Of a stretch of DNA of 64,000 nucleotides, positions 1 to 7,994 are shown piece after piece. The notes beneath the pieces are model-generated. The model did not search any database and was not told where the DNA came from. It worked only from the letters and a program-made list of their open reading frames with translations. A program made the position numbers and the translations under genes. Positions within the stretch are counted from its first letter, which is position 1. Each line of letters starts with the position of its first letter. The stretch spans positions 33,246-97,245 of the forward strand of contig JASJDN010000007.1 in assembly GCA_030065205.1 (NCBI GenBank). The letters are read 5' to 3'. This DNA comes from Crocosphaera sp. GTDB lineage: Bacteria; Cyanobacteriota; Cyanobacteriia; Cyanobacteriales; Microcystaceae.

Positions 1-1
1 A

Positions 2-541
2 CTAGCCAAAAAGCAAAAACAACTTAGTCGCAAACAAAAAGGTTCTAGTAATAGAAATAAAGCCAGGATTAAAGTAGCTAAAGTTCATGAAAAAATAACT
101 CGCTGTCGAGAGGATTTTTTACACAAGCTAAGTCGTAATTTAGTTGACAAAAACCAAGTCATAATAGTAGAAAATCTGGCGGTCAACAACATGGTCAAGA
201 ATCATAAACTTGCCAAGTCAATTAGTGATGCTGGTTGGGGGATTTTTTGTACCATGCTTAAATATAAAGCAGAGTGGGAAGGGAAAACTTACATTGAAGT
301 GGATAGGTTTTTTCCTAGCTCTAAAACTTGTAATGTCTGTCTAAATCAAGTGGGTAGTTTGCTCTTAGATGTTAGGTTTTGGGACTGTCCCAAGTGCTTA
401 ACTCAAAACATTGACCGTGACATAAACGCTGCCAAAAATATTAAAGATGAAGGATTACGAATTTTGGCGGGAGGGCATCTCGCTACTGCTTCTGGAGTTC
501 GAGTAAGACCAAGCAAAGGCACTGCTTTTGCAAGGCGTTGA
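2..541 (+). CDS. tnpB: TnpB (IS200/IS605 OrfB) RNA-guided nuclease, 3' part
   Basis: Reading frame 2 is open from the left edge, so this is the C-terminal ~179 residues of a gene that starts outside the window. It shows the RuvC-like core motif VENLAVNNM (catalytic Glu), a zinc finger with two CxxC pairs (KTCNVC and CPKC), and the last RuvC Asp in DRDINAAKNI. These are the hallmarks of TnpB, the transposon-encoded RNA-guided DNA nuclease ancestral to Cas12. The C-terminus looks complete and intact (stop TGA). A palindrome directly follows, as expected for the element's right end and the omega-RNA scaffold. Whether the N-terminal half or a tnpA partner is present cannot be seen. Family assignment is secure; the exact IS name is not. 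Confidence 0.9.
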   Translation, partial: LAKKQKQLSRKQKGSSNRNKARIKVAKVHEKITRCREDFLHKLSRNLVDKNQVIIVENLAVNNMVKNHKLAKSISDAGWGIFCTMLKYKAEWEGKTYIEVDRFFPSSKTCNVCLNQVGSLLLDVRFWDCPKCLTQNIDRDINAAKNIKDEGLRILAGGHLATASGVRVRPSKGTAFARR

Positions 542-557
542 GCGATGAAGGAAGAAT

Positions 558-579
558 CCCTCGCGCCTCTCGCGACGGG
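558..579 (+). mobile_element. Right-end hairpin of the IS200/IS605 element (omega-RNA scaffold candidate)
   Basis: Seventeen bases after the tnpB stop is a GC-rich palindrome in AT-rich DNA: CCC-T-CGCG, loop CCTCT, CGCG-AC-GGG. The preceding GAATCCC is common near the right end of cyanobacterial tnpB elements. In this family the subterminal right-end hairpin is recognised by TnpA, and transcript from the 3' end of tnpB through it forms the omega-RNA, whose 3' guide is the flanking host DNA. The element boundary is probably within 10-20 bp of position 580, placing the rlmN leader right beside it. Function is inferred from position and structure. Confidence 0.6.
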
Positions 580-620
580 AGTTGTCAAAATTAATTAATT
601 ACTTTTATTCCTTAATCTCG

Positions 621-1649
621 ATGCCACTAACACAAGAAACCCTATTAGGAAAATCTGTAGACGAATTAACCACCTGGGTCAAACAAAAAGGACAACCCGC
701 TTATCGAGGAAAACAACTGCATCAATGGTTATATCAAAAAGGCGTGCGATCGCTCACAGAAATCTCGGTCTTTCCTAAAGCTTGGCGGGAAGAATTAAAA
801 GACTATCCCATTGGCCGTTCTCACATTAATCATTGTGCCATTGCCCCGGATAAAACCCGAAAATATTTGTTAGGGTTAGAAGATAATTTAATTATTGAAA
901 CGGTCGGTATTCCCACCTCAAAACGCTTAACGGTTTGTGTCTCTTCTCAAGTGGGATGTCCTATGAATTGTGATTTTTGTGCCACAGGCAAAGGAGGATA
1001 CGAACGTAATTTAACCTGCGCCGAAATCGTGGATCAAGTGTTAACGGTACAAGAGGACTTTCAACAAAGAGTCTCTCATGTGGTTTTCATGGGAATGGGA
1101 GAACCCTTATTAAATACTAAAGAAGTGATTAAAGCGGTTAAAATATTAAACCAAGACGTAGGCATTGGCCAGCGATCGCTTACCATTTCTACGGTGGGCA
1201 TTCCCAAAAAAATCTTAGAATTAGCTCATCATAAACTGCAAGTAACCTTTGCCGTTAGTCTTCATGCACCCAACCAACAATTACGAGAACAATTAATCCC
1301 CAGTGCAAAATATTATCCCCTTCCTAAACTGTTATCAGACTGTCGAAAGTATGTGGAAATTACAGGTAGAAGAGTCAGCTTTGAATATATTTTATTGGGT
1401 GGGATTAATGATTTACCAGAACAAGCGATACAGTTAGCCAAATGTTTAAAAGGGTTTCAAAGTCATGTCAATTTAATCCCTTATAACCCCATCCAAGAAG
1501 CGGACTATCAACGACCCGATGCTGAAAGTATTAACGTCTTTAAAAGTATTTTAGAAGGGCAAAAGATCGCGGTTAGTGTCCGTTATTCCCGTGGACTCGA
1601 AGCCAATGCAGCTTGTGGACAGTTGAGGGCCATGTCGGGAGTTGAGTAG
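621..1649 (+). CDS. rlmN: 23S rRNA (A2503-C2)/tRNA (A37-C2) methyltransferase RlmN
   Basis: Radical-SAM enzyme that methylates C2 of A2503 in 23S rRNA and A37 of some tRNAs. The predicted 342 residues match the family's length. The [4Fe-4S]/SAM cluster motif is C113-x3-C117-x2-C120 ([15 protein letters not shown]). The conserved C-terminal cysteine that carries the transient methyl group is near C332 in NAACGQL. An upstream in-frame TTG at 582 would add 13 residues and would overlap the IS end; the ATG at 621 ([13 protein letters not shown]) matches where homologues begin. It lies just downstream of the tnpB element, so its promoter region may have been altered by that insertion. Confidence 0.95.
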   Translation: MPLTQETLLGKSVDELTTWVKQKGQPAYRGKQLHQWLYQKGVRSLTEISVFPKAWREELKDYPIGRSHINHCAIAPDKTRKYLLGLEDNLIIETVGIPTSKRLTVCVSSQVGCPMNCDFCATGKGGYERNLTCAEIVDQVLTVQEDFQQRVSHVVFMGMGEPLLNTKEVIKAVKILNQDVGIGQRSLTISTVGIPKKILELAHHKLQVTFAVSLHAPNQQLREQLIPSAKYYPLPKLLSDCRKYVEITGRRVSFEYILLGGINDLPEQAIQLAKCLKGFQSHVNLIPYNPIQEADYQRPDAESINVFKSILEGQKIAVSVRYSRGLEANAACGQLRAMSGVE

Positions 1650-1655
1650 GAGGAG

Positions 1656-1710
1656 GGGGTGACGGGGTGACGGGGTGACGGGGTGACGGGGGGACGGGGT
1701 GACGGGGTGA
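1656..1710. repeat. Tandem octamer repeat, left arm (GGGGTGAC)n
   Basis: About seven copies of GGGGTGAC, with one variant unit GGGGGGAC, start a few bases after the rlmN stop. The stretch 1677-1705 is an exact 29-nt inverted match to 2136-2164 on the other side of the four-helix-bundle gene, including the variant unit. It is a short tandemly repeated repetitive (STRR) type sequence, common in cyanobacterial intergenic DNA. Confidence 0.85.
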
Positions 1711-1722
1711 TTTGTCAGTCAT

Positions 1723-2118
1723 TCACAATAACCAGTTATCGGGTGAGTTAATCATTTTGACTAAGCTTCCTAAAATTTGGTTATATGTTCCGTAAAGATC
1801 ACGACCCATATCGACTGGTAAATATTGGCACTTTACAGCGAACTTTAACCAGACTTGTGTCTCTGCTGCTTCTGCTTCACAATCATTGAGTTTAGCCACA
1901 AAAGCAGCTTTATATCGGCGTTTCCTCCAAGCTTCGGCTAGGTTGGCACAGACAGAAGGAGAAGAACGACGAATTTGATCAGTTAGAGCATATCTTTCCT
2001 CAAAAGGAAACGTCTTTGATAACTGAAAGATATCCATAGCAGCATCAAACGCTATCTGATAGACTTTCAAATCCTCGTGAGTTTTTGCCTTGTTGCTCTT
2101 TTCATTCACGAAAATCAC
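1723..2118 (-). CDS. Four-helix-bundle protein (S23/IVS-encoded family)
   Basis: A 131-residue protein with the family signature: HEDLKVYQIAFDAAMDIF, an FPFEERYALTDQIRRSSPSV turn region, and NLAEAWRKRRYKAAFVAKL. It belongs to the small four-helix-bundle family that includes proteins encoded in 23S rRNA intervening sequences, and it shares a fold with Avd of diversity-generating retroelements. Biochemical function is unknown; basic surface residues suggest RNA or nucleic-acid binding. No reverse transcriptase or template/variable repeat is nearby, so it is not a DGR. It sits alone between rlmN and rpsF, bracketed by inverted octamer repeats. A GTG at 2109 is an alternative start; ATG 2118 is used here. 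Confidence 0.85.
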   Translation of the reverse strand: MIFVNEKSNKAKTHEDLKVYQIAFDAAMDIFQLSKTFPFEERYALTDQIRRSSPSVCANLAEAWRKRRYKAAFVAKLNDCEAEAAETQVWLKFAVKCQYLPVDMGRDLYGTYNQILGSLVKMINSPDNWLL

Positions 2119-2126
2119 CCAGTCTC

Positions 2127-2208
2127 CGAGTCACTCCGTCACCCCGTCCCCCCGTCACCCCGTCTCCCAGTCTCCGAGTCACCCAGTCACCCCGTCCCCC
2201 AGTCTCCT
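2127..2208. repeat. Tandem octamer repeat, right arm (GTCACCCC)n, inverted
   Basis: About ten degenerate octamers of the CCCCGTCA/CCCAGTCT type, complementary to the left arm at 1656-1710. The exact inverted match is 2136-2164. The arms could pair in a transcript of the intervening gene to form a long GC-rich stem. The right arm reaches within 5 bp of the rpsF stop codon. Confidence 0.85.
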
Positions 2209-2213
2209 CAGAC

Positions 2214-2573
2214 TTAAGCTTCAGAAGCAACGGGTTCCGGTTCTGCGGTTTCTGGTTCTTCCTCTTCAACTTTTTCGGAGGAGACGGTATCTAACTTAAT
2301 GGTGAGATAGCGCATTGTTTCTTCCCCTAAGCGCATCATTCTTTCTAAGGGTGCGATTTGGGTACCATCGGCTTGATAATTGAACTGAACATAGATCCCA
2401 TCCACCTTTTTTTGAATCGGATAGGCCAGACGGCGTTTACCCCAGATTTTCACCTGGAGATCGGTGGCGTTATTCTCAGTCAAAAATTCCTTATAGGTGT
2501 TGACAGCTTGGTTAACTTGCTCTTCTGAAAGGTCAGGACGCAAGATAAAAATCATTTCGTAACTTTGGCTCAT
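2214..2573 (-). CDS. rpsF: 30S ribosomal protein bS6
   Basis: Component of the 30S platform that binds 16S rRNA with bS18. The core runs from [18 protein letters not shown] through [19 protein letters not shown] to LIKLD-type strand sequence, followed by an acidic tail rich in E and P, a common bS6 extension. Start chosen at ATG 2573 (MSQSYEM) because AAGGAG lies 9 nt upstream and homologues begin here. A longer in-frame reading from 2639 adds 22 residues without support. Length 119 aa is normal for cyanobacteria. It is transcribed alone, divergent from the FAH gene. Confidence 0.95.
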   Translation of the reverse strand: MSQSYEMIFILRPDLSEEQVNQAVNTYKEFLTENNATDLQVKIWGKRRLAYPIQKKVDGIYVQFNYQADGTQIAPLERMMRLGEETMRYLTIKLDTVSSEKVEEEEPETAEPEPVASEA

Positions 2574-2782
2574 GGGTGTAAACTCCTTATGGACAAGTTG
2601 GCTTCGTGATTGACTTATGGTCTTATGATCAAGAAGCAAGGATCATCGGAAACGAATCAAATGAAAAAATGTCTCCTTTTTGAGACACATTCCTTTAAAA
2701 TCATACTACGACTTTATGGCTAATGGCTAAGATATTTCAAGGCCCATTAGTCGACTTCTAACCTAACTGACTGCTCAAGTTT

Positions 2783-3610
2783 ATGCCGCAACGCTACGTT
2801 CGAGTAAAAACAACTCAAGGAAACATCCATTATGGCTCACTTAATCTTAACCGCAGTGTGGCAGTGTTTGATGCTGCCCCTTGGGACGGGGGACAACCCA
2901 GTGGCGTTGTCTTAAAAGCCGATAGTTATGAATTTTTAGCTCCTTGTTTTCCTTCCAAAATTGTTGCGGTTGGCCGTAACTACAAGGCCCACGCAGAGGA
3001 ATTGGGTAACACAGTCCCTCAAGAACCGTTACTCTTTTTTAAACCCCCTTCCACCCTGATTGGAGAAGGTCAAGGGATTCATTATCCCCCACAGTCGCAA
3101 CAGGTTGATTATGAGGGAGAGTTAGCTTTAGTGATCGGTGAAGTGACTAAAAACTGTTCTGAAAAAGATGCCCGTAGCAAAATTTGGGGTTATACTATCG
3201 CTAATGATATTACGGCTCGGGATTTTCAAAGAAAGGATAATCAATGGGTCAGAGCAAAGGGGTTTGATACGTTTTGTCCTTTGGGTCCGTGGGTGATTCG
3301 TGAGTTAAGTGCAACCACTACCCTTCAAACTTTTGTTAATAATGAAACGGAACCAAGGCAGTCTGCTTTAGTTCAGGATATGGTTTTCTCTCCTCAAGCG
3401 ATCGTTTCTTATATTTCTCACATTCTGACGCTGTTTCCAGGAGATGTTATTCTCACAGGAACCCCCGAAGGGGTTGGCCCCCTCAATGTCGGCGATCGCG
3501 TTCGGGTAGAAATTGAGGGAATCGGTAGCATTGAAAACCCTGTTATCAGTGCGCCAACCCCTAACATGACTACCAGCGAACCTGAGAATAAGCGGCCTCG
3601 GAAATCGTAG
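2783..3610 (+). CDS. Fumarylacetoacetate hydrolase (FAH) family protein
   Basis: 275 residues. An N-terminal ~60-residue small domain precedes the FAH fold: KIVAVGRNYKAHAEELG, PLLFFKPPSTLIGEG, VDYEGELALVIG (metal-binding Glu), GYTIANDITARDFQ (Asp), KGFDTFCPLGPW and GDVILTGTPEGVGP. These are the conserved metal and substrate motifs of acylpyruvase/oxaloacetate tautomerase/2-hydroxyhepta-dienedioate isomerase-type enzymes, which act on C-C bonds or keto-enol forms of 2-oxo acids. The exact substrate cannot be read from sequence. The last 41 nt overlap the convergent Tic20-like gene, and the C-terminal ~15 residues are not conserved-looking. Confidence 0.88.
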   Translation: MPQRYVRVKTTQGNIHYGSLNLNRSVAVFDAAPWDGGQPSGVVLKADSYEFLAPCFPSKIVAVGRNYKAHAEELGNTVPQEPLLFFKPPSTLIGEGQGIHYPPQSQQVDYEGELALVIGEVTKNCSEKDARSKIWGYTIANDITARDFQRKDNQWVRAKGFDTFCPLGPWVIRELSATTTLQTFVNNETEPRQSALVQDMVFSPQAIVSYISHILTLFPGDVILTGTPEGVGPLNVGDRVRVEIEGIGSIENPVISAPTPNMTTSEPENKRPRKS

Positions 3611-4079
3611 GAATTTCTGCATAGCGTCCTAAGGCTGATTGAATCATGGAAAAGTAGGAGGCTGCTAATCCCCCTAAAAATAGTACATTGTATAGGGTTT
3701 CAATGAGAATACCACTACGCCCCAAAGCAGGGATTAAAACATAATTCATGATAATGCCAGCTAACGCTAATAAAATGCCGATGAGAATCGATTGCATGGC
3801 ATTGTAACGGATAAAATGGCTAATGCGATCGTTACGGACAACTAAAGCAAACAAAAGGATAAAGGCGAGAAAACTAGCCCAACGTGCTAATGGCCCTAGC
3901 AAAGCACCTAATAAACTATAGGTGAGTCCAACAGGCAAGGCTGGAATTAAGAAAAAATTAAAGACTGGAAACTGTTGCAACAGATAAGTGCCAAACAACA
4001 TCGTGTCAAAAACGGCAAAGCAATAGACTAACGTGCCAAAAATGCGATCGGGAATACTGACTGAACCACGCCAGGTCAT
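3570..4079 (-). CDS. Tic20-family membrane protein
   Basis: 169 residues with four predicted membrane helices (about 17-35, 40-62, 66-80 and 95-150 with a break). The start MTWRGSVSIPDRIFGTLVYCF and the R-ISHFIRYNAMQSILIGI segment are typical of cyanobacterial homologues of the chloroplast inner-envelope translocon component Tic20. In cyanobacteria the role is not settled; it is a predicted plasma or thylakoid membrane protein. It converges on the FAH gene with a 41-bp coding overlap. ATG 4079 is preceded by AAGGAG about 9 nt upstream. Confidence 0.85.
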   Translation of the reverse strand: MTWRGSVSIPDRIFGTLVYCFAVFDTMLFGTYLLQQFPVFNFFLIPALPVGLTYSLLGALLGPLARWASFLAFILLFALVVRNDRISHFIRYNAMQSILIGILLALAGIIMNYVLIPALGRSGILIETLYNVLFLGGLAASYFSMIQSALGRYAEIPTISEAAYSQVRW

Positions 4080-4186
4080 TATGGGTTACTCCTTGATTAT
4101 TAAAACGACTTCACCTTTTAATGTACAACATTTATTCAGTAATCAGTGATCTCCTAACTGGTTATTCAGTTGTTTAACTGAGAATT

Positions 4187-4251
4187 GTAGGGTGGGCAAG
4201 TTCAAAGGTTATTTGAAGTAATCAAGTCGGTTAAATTTTTGCCCACCTTAT
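4187..4251. repeat. Palindromic repeat, GTAGGGTGGGCAA family (copy 1)
   Basis: GTAGGGTGGGCAA at 4187-4199 is matched by TTGCCCACCTTAT at 4239-4251. The same arms recur near 15456, 43550 and 45150. It ends at the stop codon of the GIY-YIG gene and could double as a transcription terminator. Outer ends of the element are not recognisable here, so this is a core-only copy. Confidence 0.6.
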
Positions 4252-4790
4252 TATTTTAAATCTAATAATCCTTGCTCTTTAAGCTTAGGATTAAAACGGA
4301 TTTCCATTTTATTTCCTCGTTTTTCTAAGATTTCTTCAATGTTAGCTTGAACTCTTCTAGAAATTTTTTTTAATAGTTTGATTTTGCCTAAGTCATCACT
4401 ATTATTATGAGTTTGTTTGTCTTCTTCCGTCATACAGAGTTTAGCATCAATGGGTTGTGTCCATAATTTTTGGTTTGCTTGATCATTGATGGATAAATCT
4501 CCATTTTCTTGAGTCCAGTTGTTTTTTATTTCTTCTAAAATACTTCGACTGGGACGGCTAATTATTTCAACTTTTAACCAATAACATTGCTGAGGTTGAC
4601 GGACTAAATGTTGTTTTAAACTAGCATAAATATCACGGGAATAACCAATGAATTTTAAGTTTTTATTTTCATCAAAAATGGCATAAACCCCAATTTTTTT
4701 CTGTAACGCTTCAGTAATAACTCCATTTTGATCTAAGTAAGGTACATAATCTAAGTCATTTAAACTAGGGGTTTGAGTGTCGGTAATCAT
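4251..4790 (-). CDS. GIY-YIG nuclease superfamily protein
   Basis: 179 residues. After ~30 residues comes IGVYAIFDENKNLKFIGYS, the GIY-YIG pair, followed by RDIYASLKQHL where catalytic Arg/His-type residues sit, and EEIKNNWTQENGD, which may carry the metal-binding Glu. The C-terminal half is charged and helical and ends in RFNPKLKEQGLLDLK. Proteins of this form are widespread in cyanobacteria as stand-alone genes; no role is established. Probable operon with the upstream 109-aa gene (42-bp gap). It is not part of UvrC or a homing intron, so nuclease activity is only an inference. Confidence 0.75.
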   Translation of the reverse strand: MITDTQTPSLNDLDYVPYLDQNGVITEALQKKIGVYAIFDENKNLKFIGYSRDIYASLKQHLVRQPQQCYWLKVEIISRPSRSILEEIKNNWTQENGDLSINDQANQKLWTQPIDAKLCMTEEDKQTHNNSDDLGKIKLLKKISRRVQANIEEILEKRGNKMEIRFNPKLKEQGLLDLK

Positions 4791-4832
4791 AGTAAAGTCT
4801 CACAAAAATAACAAGCTTAAGAACAAAATATA

Positions 4833-5162
4833 TTACTTAATGAAGCGATAAATAGCACAGAGGCGACTGGGTTTAAATATTTTCGCTTTGAACATAAAGT
4901 TAGGGGGGACATTAATAATAATATGCTCATCAGAATCATAATACTTTTCAAATTCTGCTGGCATTCCTCTGGGGGTTTGGCTACTATAGGGAACAGGTTG
5001 AAATAATAATTCGGTAAACTCAATAGATGTTTTTTTATTAGATAATTGTTGAGAAATTTGTTGGATAAAATCTGGATTTTTTAACAACTCAAATAGGGTT
5101 TCTTGGCTTTCTAGTGTCAGGGCAAAACTTGCATCAAAATTTTCAACTATTTTTAGACTCAT
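4833..5162 (-). CDS. Conserved hypothetical protein, 109 aa
   Basis: Not recognised. Reads MSLKIVENFDASFALTLESQ, then a helical region and a P-rich middle (FQPVPYSSQTPRGMPAEFEKYY) with a strand-rich C-terminus ending in PSRLCAIYRFIK. No membrane helix or signal peptide. Start set at ATG 5162; a GTG directly before it at 5165 is the alternative. It precedes the GIY-YIG gene on the same strand with a short gap, so the two are likely cotranscribed. Confidence 0.6.
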   Translation of the reverse strand: MSLKIVENFDASFALTLESQETLFELLKNPDFIQQISQQLSNKKTSIEFTELLFQPVPYSSQTPRGMPAEFEKYYDSDEHIIINVPPNFMFKAKIFKPSRLCAIYRFIK

Positions 5163-5275
5163 CACAAACTAAACTTTGAAAACATTACCTCGATTATCAT
5201 ACTCATATATCTGTAACCTCTTGCAAGTCTTATGCTTTTTTTGTAATGAGACTTAACATTTTAGTCAGTTGATAC

Positions 5276-6562
5276 TTAATTACCATGATAATATAACCAA
5301 TCTTGAATTTCTTTTGCTAACCAAGCACATTCTTCTTCTTTGAGATTTTCCCCGATAACATAACTTCTTTTTTTAGTTCTAATTTTGACTTGATGATTCT
5401 TAGAACTGCCATATAAAAAAATGCCAAGAATTTCATCATTTGAGCGATTAATAGACTGATAAGTTAAACCAAAAATTGTTCGTTGTATTTTAAAAGATTG
5501 TTCTGAAAAAACAAGTCTCATATCCTTAAAATATTGATATGCAAATAAAAAAAACAGCAGAGAGAATGGAAAAAAACCAAGGGTAATAACAACCACCATA
5601 AAGATAATCATAAACAGGACACTCTTGCCTATTTTATAAGTCATTTTAGGAGGTAGATATAAAGATAGTTTGTCGTCTGTTTTTGTCACCAAAAAACGAC
5701 TATAATGAGGTTGAAATAGTTTATTTTTATAATTATTTGAAGTAGTCATTAATGCTTTTAGTTGTAAATTATTTAAGGCTTCTTGTGCTGTTAAAAATCT
5801 TTTTTCTAAAGATATATTAGTAGCTTTCTCTAACCAATAAACAAAATAGTCAGCAAGATTAACTTTATCTGAAAATTGAATTTGAGAGTCTTTGTGAGGT
5901 AAGTCAATGGGGCATATTCCTGTTAATAAATGAATTAAAGTTGCCCCTAATGCGTAAATATCTGAAGCAGGAACTGCTCTTCCCCAAAATTGTTCTAAGG
6001 GGGCATAACCACTACTACCGACTATGGTAAATGTTACACCAGTAACAGCCCCTTGTGCTTGTACCGCACCAAAATCAATTAAATAAATATGATTATCTTC
6101 TCCTAAAATTAAGTTACTGGGTTTAATATCTCGATGAATAACAACAGGGTTTAATTGATGTAAATAAATCAAAATTTCTAAAATTTCTACAGCAATTCTA
6201 TAGGTTTCTTCTTCTGTGAATATCTTACCATTATCGACTAATTCTTGTAATGATGCACCAGGGATATAATCTTGTACCAACCCAAACCAGGCGATTCCTC
6301 CTCCCAAGTCTTTGTCTAAGTCAAAATAGTCTCGGTATTTAGGAATTCGCTGATGTTCAAGCGACTGTAGAACTTGCGCTTCTCTTTCAAATAATTTTAA
6401 CTCTTCCCATTGCATTTGAGGACTAAACGCTAAAAGTTTTAAAGTCACTTTTTCCTGTGTTAATGTATCTATACCTAACCAAGTTTGATGACCGGTAGCT
6501 GTATGACCTAATCGTTGTTTAAGTTGGTATTTATCAACAAGAATATCCTCAGTATTAAACAT
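5276..6562 (-). CDS. Serine/threonine protein kinase with C-terminal membrane segment
   Basis: 428 residues. Kinase domain about 10-270: LGHTATGHQTW glycine-loop region, ATP-binding K42, E61, catalytic loop HRDIKPSN (143-150), DFG 163-165, and APLEQFWG activation segment ending. A hydrophobic stretch 312-342 likely forms a helical hairpin or a single membrane anchor. It is followed by ~85 residues with the SFKIQRTIFGL and EIQDWL motifs that also end the paralogue at 7995-9497. The kinase is predicted to be active. Substrate is unknown. It is the last gene after the PIG-V-like gene and may be cotranscribed with it (73-bp gap). Confidence 0.9.
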   Translation of the reverse strand: MFNTEDILVDKYQLKQRLGHTATGHQTWLGIDTLTQEKVTLKLLAFSPQMQWEELKLFEREAQVLQSLEHQRIPKYRDYFDLDKDLGGGIAWFGLVQDYIPGASLQELVDNGKIFTEEETYRIAVEILEILIYLHQLNPVVIHRDIKPSNLILGEDNHIYLIDFGAVQAQGAVTGVTFTIVGSSGYAPLEQFWGRAVPASDIYALGATLIHLLTGICPIDLPHKDSQIQFSDKVNLADYFVYWLEKATNISLEKRFLTAQEALNNLQLKALMTTSNNYKNKLFQPHYSRFLVTKTDDKLSLYLPPKMTYKIGKSVLFMIIFMVVVITLGFFPFSLLFFLFAYQYFKDMRLVFSEQSFKIQRTIFGLTYQSINRSNDEILGIFLYGSSKNHQVKIRTKKRSYVIGENLKEEECAWLAKEIQDWLYYHGN

Positions 6563-6635
6563 AATATTTTTTTCTTGTCTGTCTAGTTTTTAAGAAAGTT
6601 TGTAATAAGAGAGACTTAATTTAATTTTAGGTTTC

Positions 6636-7910
6636 TTAAGGCAAAATCGCTACCCATTGATGTTGAGCAAATCGCAGAGAAAAAGTCACTAATAATAAAC
6701 CAAAAAACCCTAAAGTAAGATAACCCCAACGAGGGGATTGTGATAAAGTCAATCCTAGGGCAATGGATAAGGAAACAATACCATAAGCCAAGCGATTTAA
6801 AGAGATAGTTCCTCCCGAAGATAATAACAGTCCCAAGGCACATAACCCATAAACATACGCCACATGAGCCAAATGTTGACGACAACACCATAATAATAAC
6901 AGTCCCCCTAACACAGAAAGGGTATTTAGCAAAGCATCACCGCTTAATAGCCATAACAATAAACATAAGCTACCTAAACTGTAATCAAAATAGGGTTTCG
7001 GAATCGATTTCCGATAATGCCATAGTCCATAGGCGAGGGAGATAATTAATAAGAATAAAAGGGGATGCCAGGGGTCATTAATGGTTCCGGCTGCCCAATT
7101 TTTTCCCCCGATAGTGATTTCTGCTAACATTCGCCCCCATCCTTCCCAGTCAATGCCTTGTTTTCGTTGCCATTGAGTATACTGGACGGTAATAAAGGCA
7201 ATGGGGTCATTAAATTGAAACCAACAATAAAGACTATATAGTAGGATTCCTCCACTACTGCCTAAAGCTGCGACATAAGCCATAATAGACAACTTTTTAC
7301 GCCAAGCAATGAACAAAAAAGTAGGCACCAAAGCCAGTCCAGTAATGCGAGTAGCGGTTGCTAATATTCCCCAGAGAATGGTCTGGGTATATTGTTTATT
7401 TTCAAAGGTGAATAAAGCCAAACTACTCAACAGTAAAAAAAGTCCCTCTGTATAAATAACTGTACCAAAAATAGATGAGGGACACCAAGCTAAAATAGCG
7501 ACAACCCAACGGGCTGCTGAACTGCTATTGTTATTTTTTACCCAAACATAAACGATAAATAAAGTTAGAAAAAATGCAGCATTATTAATAAAAAACCCAA
7601 CAATATTAGAAGAAAAGCCCAAGCTCATTCCCAGTCTAATTAATAAAGGGAATAAGGGAAAAAAAGCAACATTAGCTCCTGGTTCTGATCCTAATTTATC
7701 ATAACTATTCGTTGCAATTTTTTGATATAAATCACTATCCCAAGCTGAAAATACTTCCCAACCAAAATCAATGGTATTACTTCCTGATGAAATAGATAGT
7801 AAAGGGGCAATCCATACCATTGTTAAGATAATAACCCCTCGACTCAGTAGCCCCATTAACACAATAAAAAACCATTGATTATCTAAAATTTTATTAGCAA
7901 GCCTGATCAT
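6636..7910 (-). CDS. PIG-V-like mannosyltransferase family membrane protein
   Basis: 424 residues with about ten hydrophobic helices. The early motif WDSDLYQKIATNSYD and the following FFPLFPLLIR match the PIG-V (GPI mannosyltransferase II) pattern, in which the Asp in the first luminal loop is essential in GT-C glycosyltransferases. In bacteria lacking GPI such proteins probably mannosylate lipids or envelope glycans using polyprenyl-phosphate sugars; the acceptor here is unknown. It lies between two paralogous membrane Ser/Thr kinases on the same strand, with gaps of 73 and 84 bp. Confidence 0.8.
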   Translation of the reverse strand: MIRLANKILDNQWFFIVLMGLLSRGVIILTMVWIAPLLSISSGSNTIDFGWEVFSAWDSDLYQKIATNSYDKLGSEPGANVAFFPLFPLLIRLGMSLGFSSNIVGFFINNAAFFLTLFIVYVWVKNNNSSSAARWVVAILAWCPSSIFGTVIYTEGLFLLLSSLALFTFENKQYTQTILWGILATATRITGLALVPTFLFIAWRKKLSIMAYVAALGSSGGILLYSLYCWFQFNDPIAFITVQYTQWQRKQGIDWEGWGRMLAEITIGGKNWAAGTINDPWHPLLFLLIISLAYGLWHYRKSIPKPYFDYSLGSLCLLLWLLSGDALLNTLSVLGGLLLLWCCRQHLAHVAYVYGLCALGLLLSSGGTISLNRLAYGIVSLSIALGLTLSQSPRWGYLTLGFFGLLLVTFSLRFAQHQWVAILP

Positions 7911-7994
7911 GATTTTGTCGTTTTATCAATTTTAAAGTATTAGTTCTCTATAGTATGTCATATTTTCGTTTAATCTAAAAAACAAGGCAGGGTT

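Noticed and set aside
582..620. TTG start for rlmN at 582
   Set aside because: It would place the N-terminus in the IS end and adds residues absent from homologues; ATG 621 matches family length.
1723..2118. Diversity-generating retroelement (Avd)
   Set aside because: No reverse transcriptase, template repeat or variable repeat in the neighbourhood; only the fold is shared.
1656..2208. CRISPR array
   Set aside because: Repeat units are 8 bp and contiguous with no unique spacers, and no cas genes are near.
2085..2299. Two plus-strand ORFs of ~69 codons rich in S/P/T (SPSHSVTPS...)
   Set aside because: They are translations of the octamer repeat array in different frames plus antisense of rpsF; no RBS or protein-like composition.
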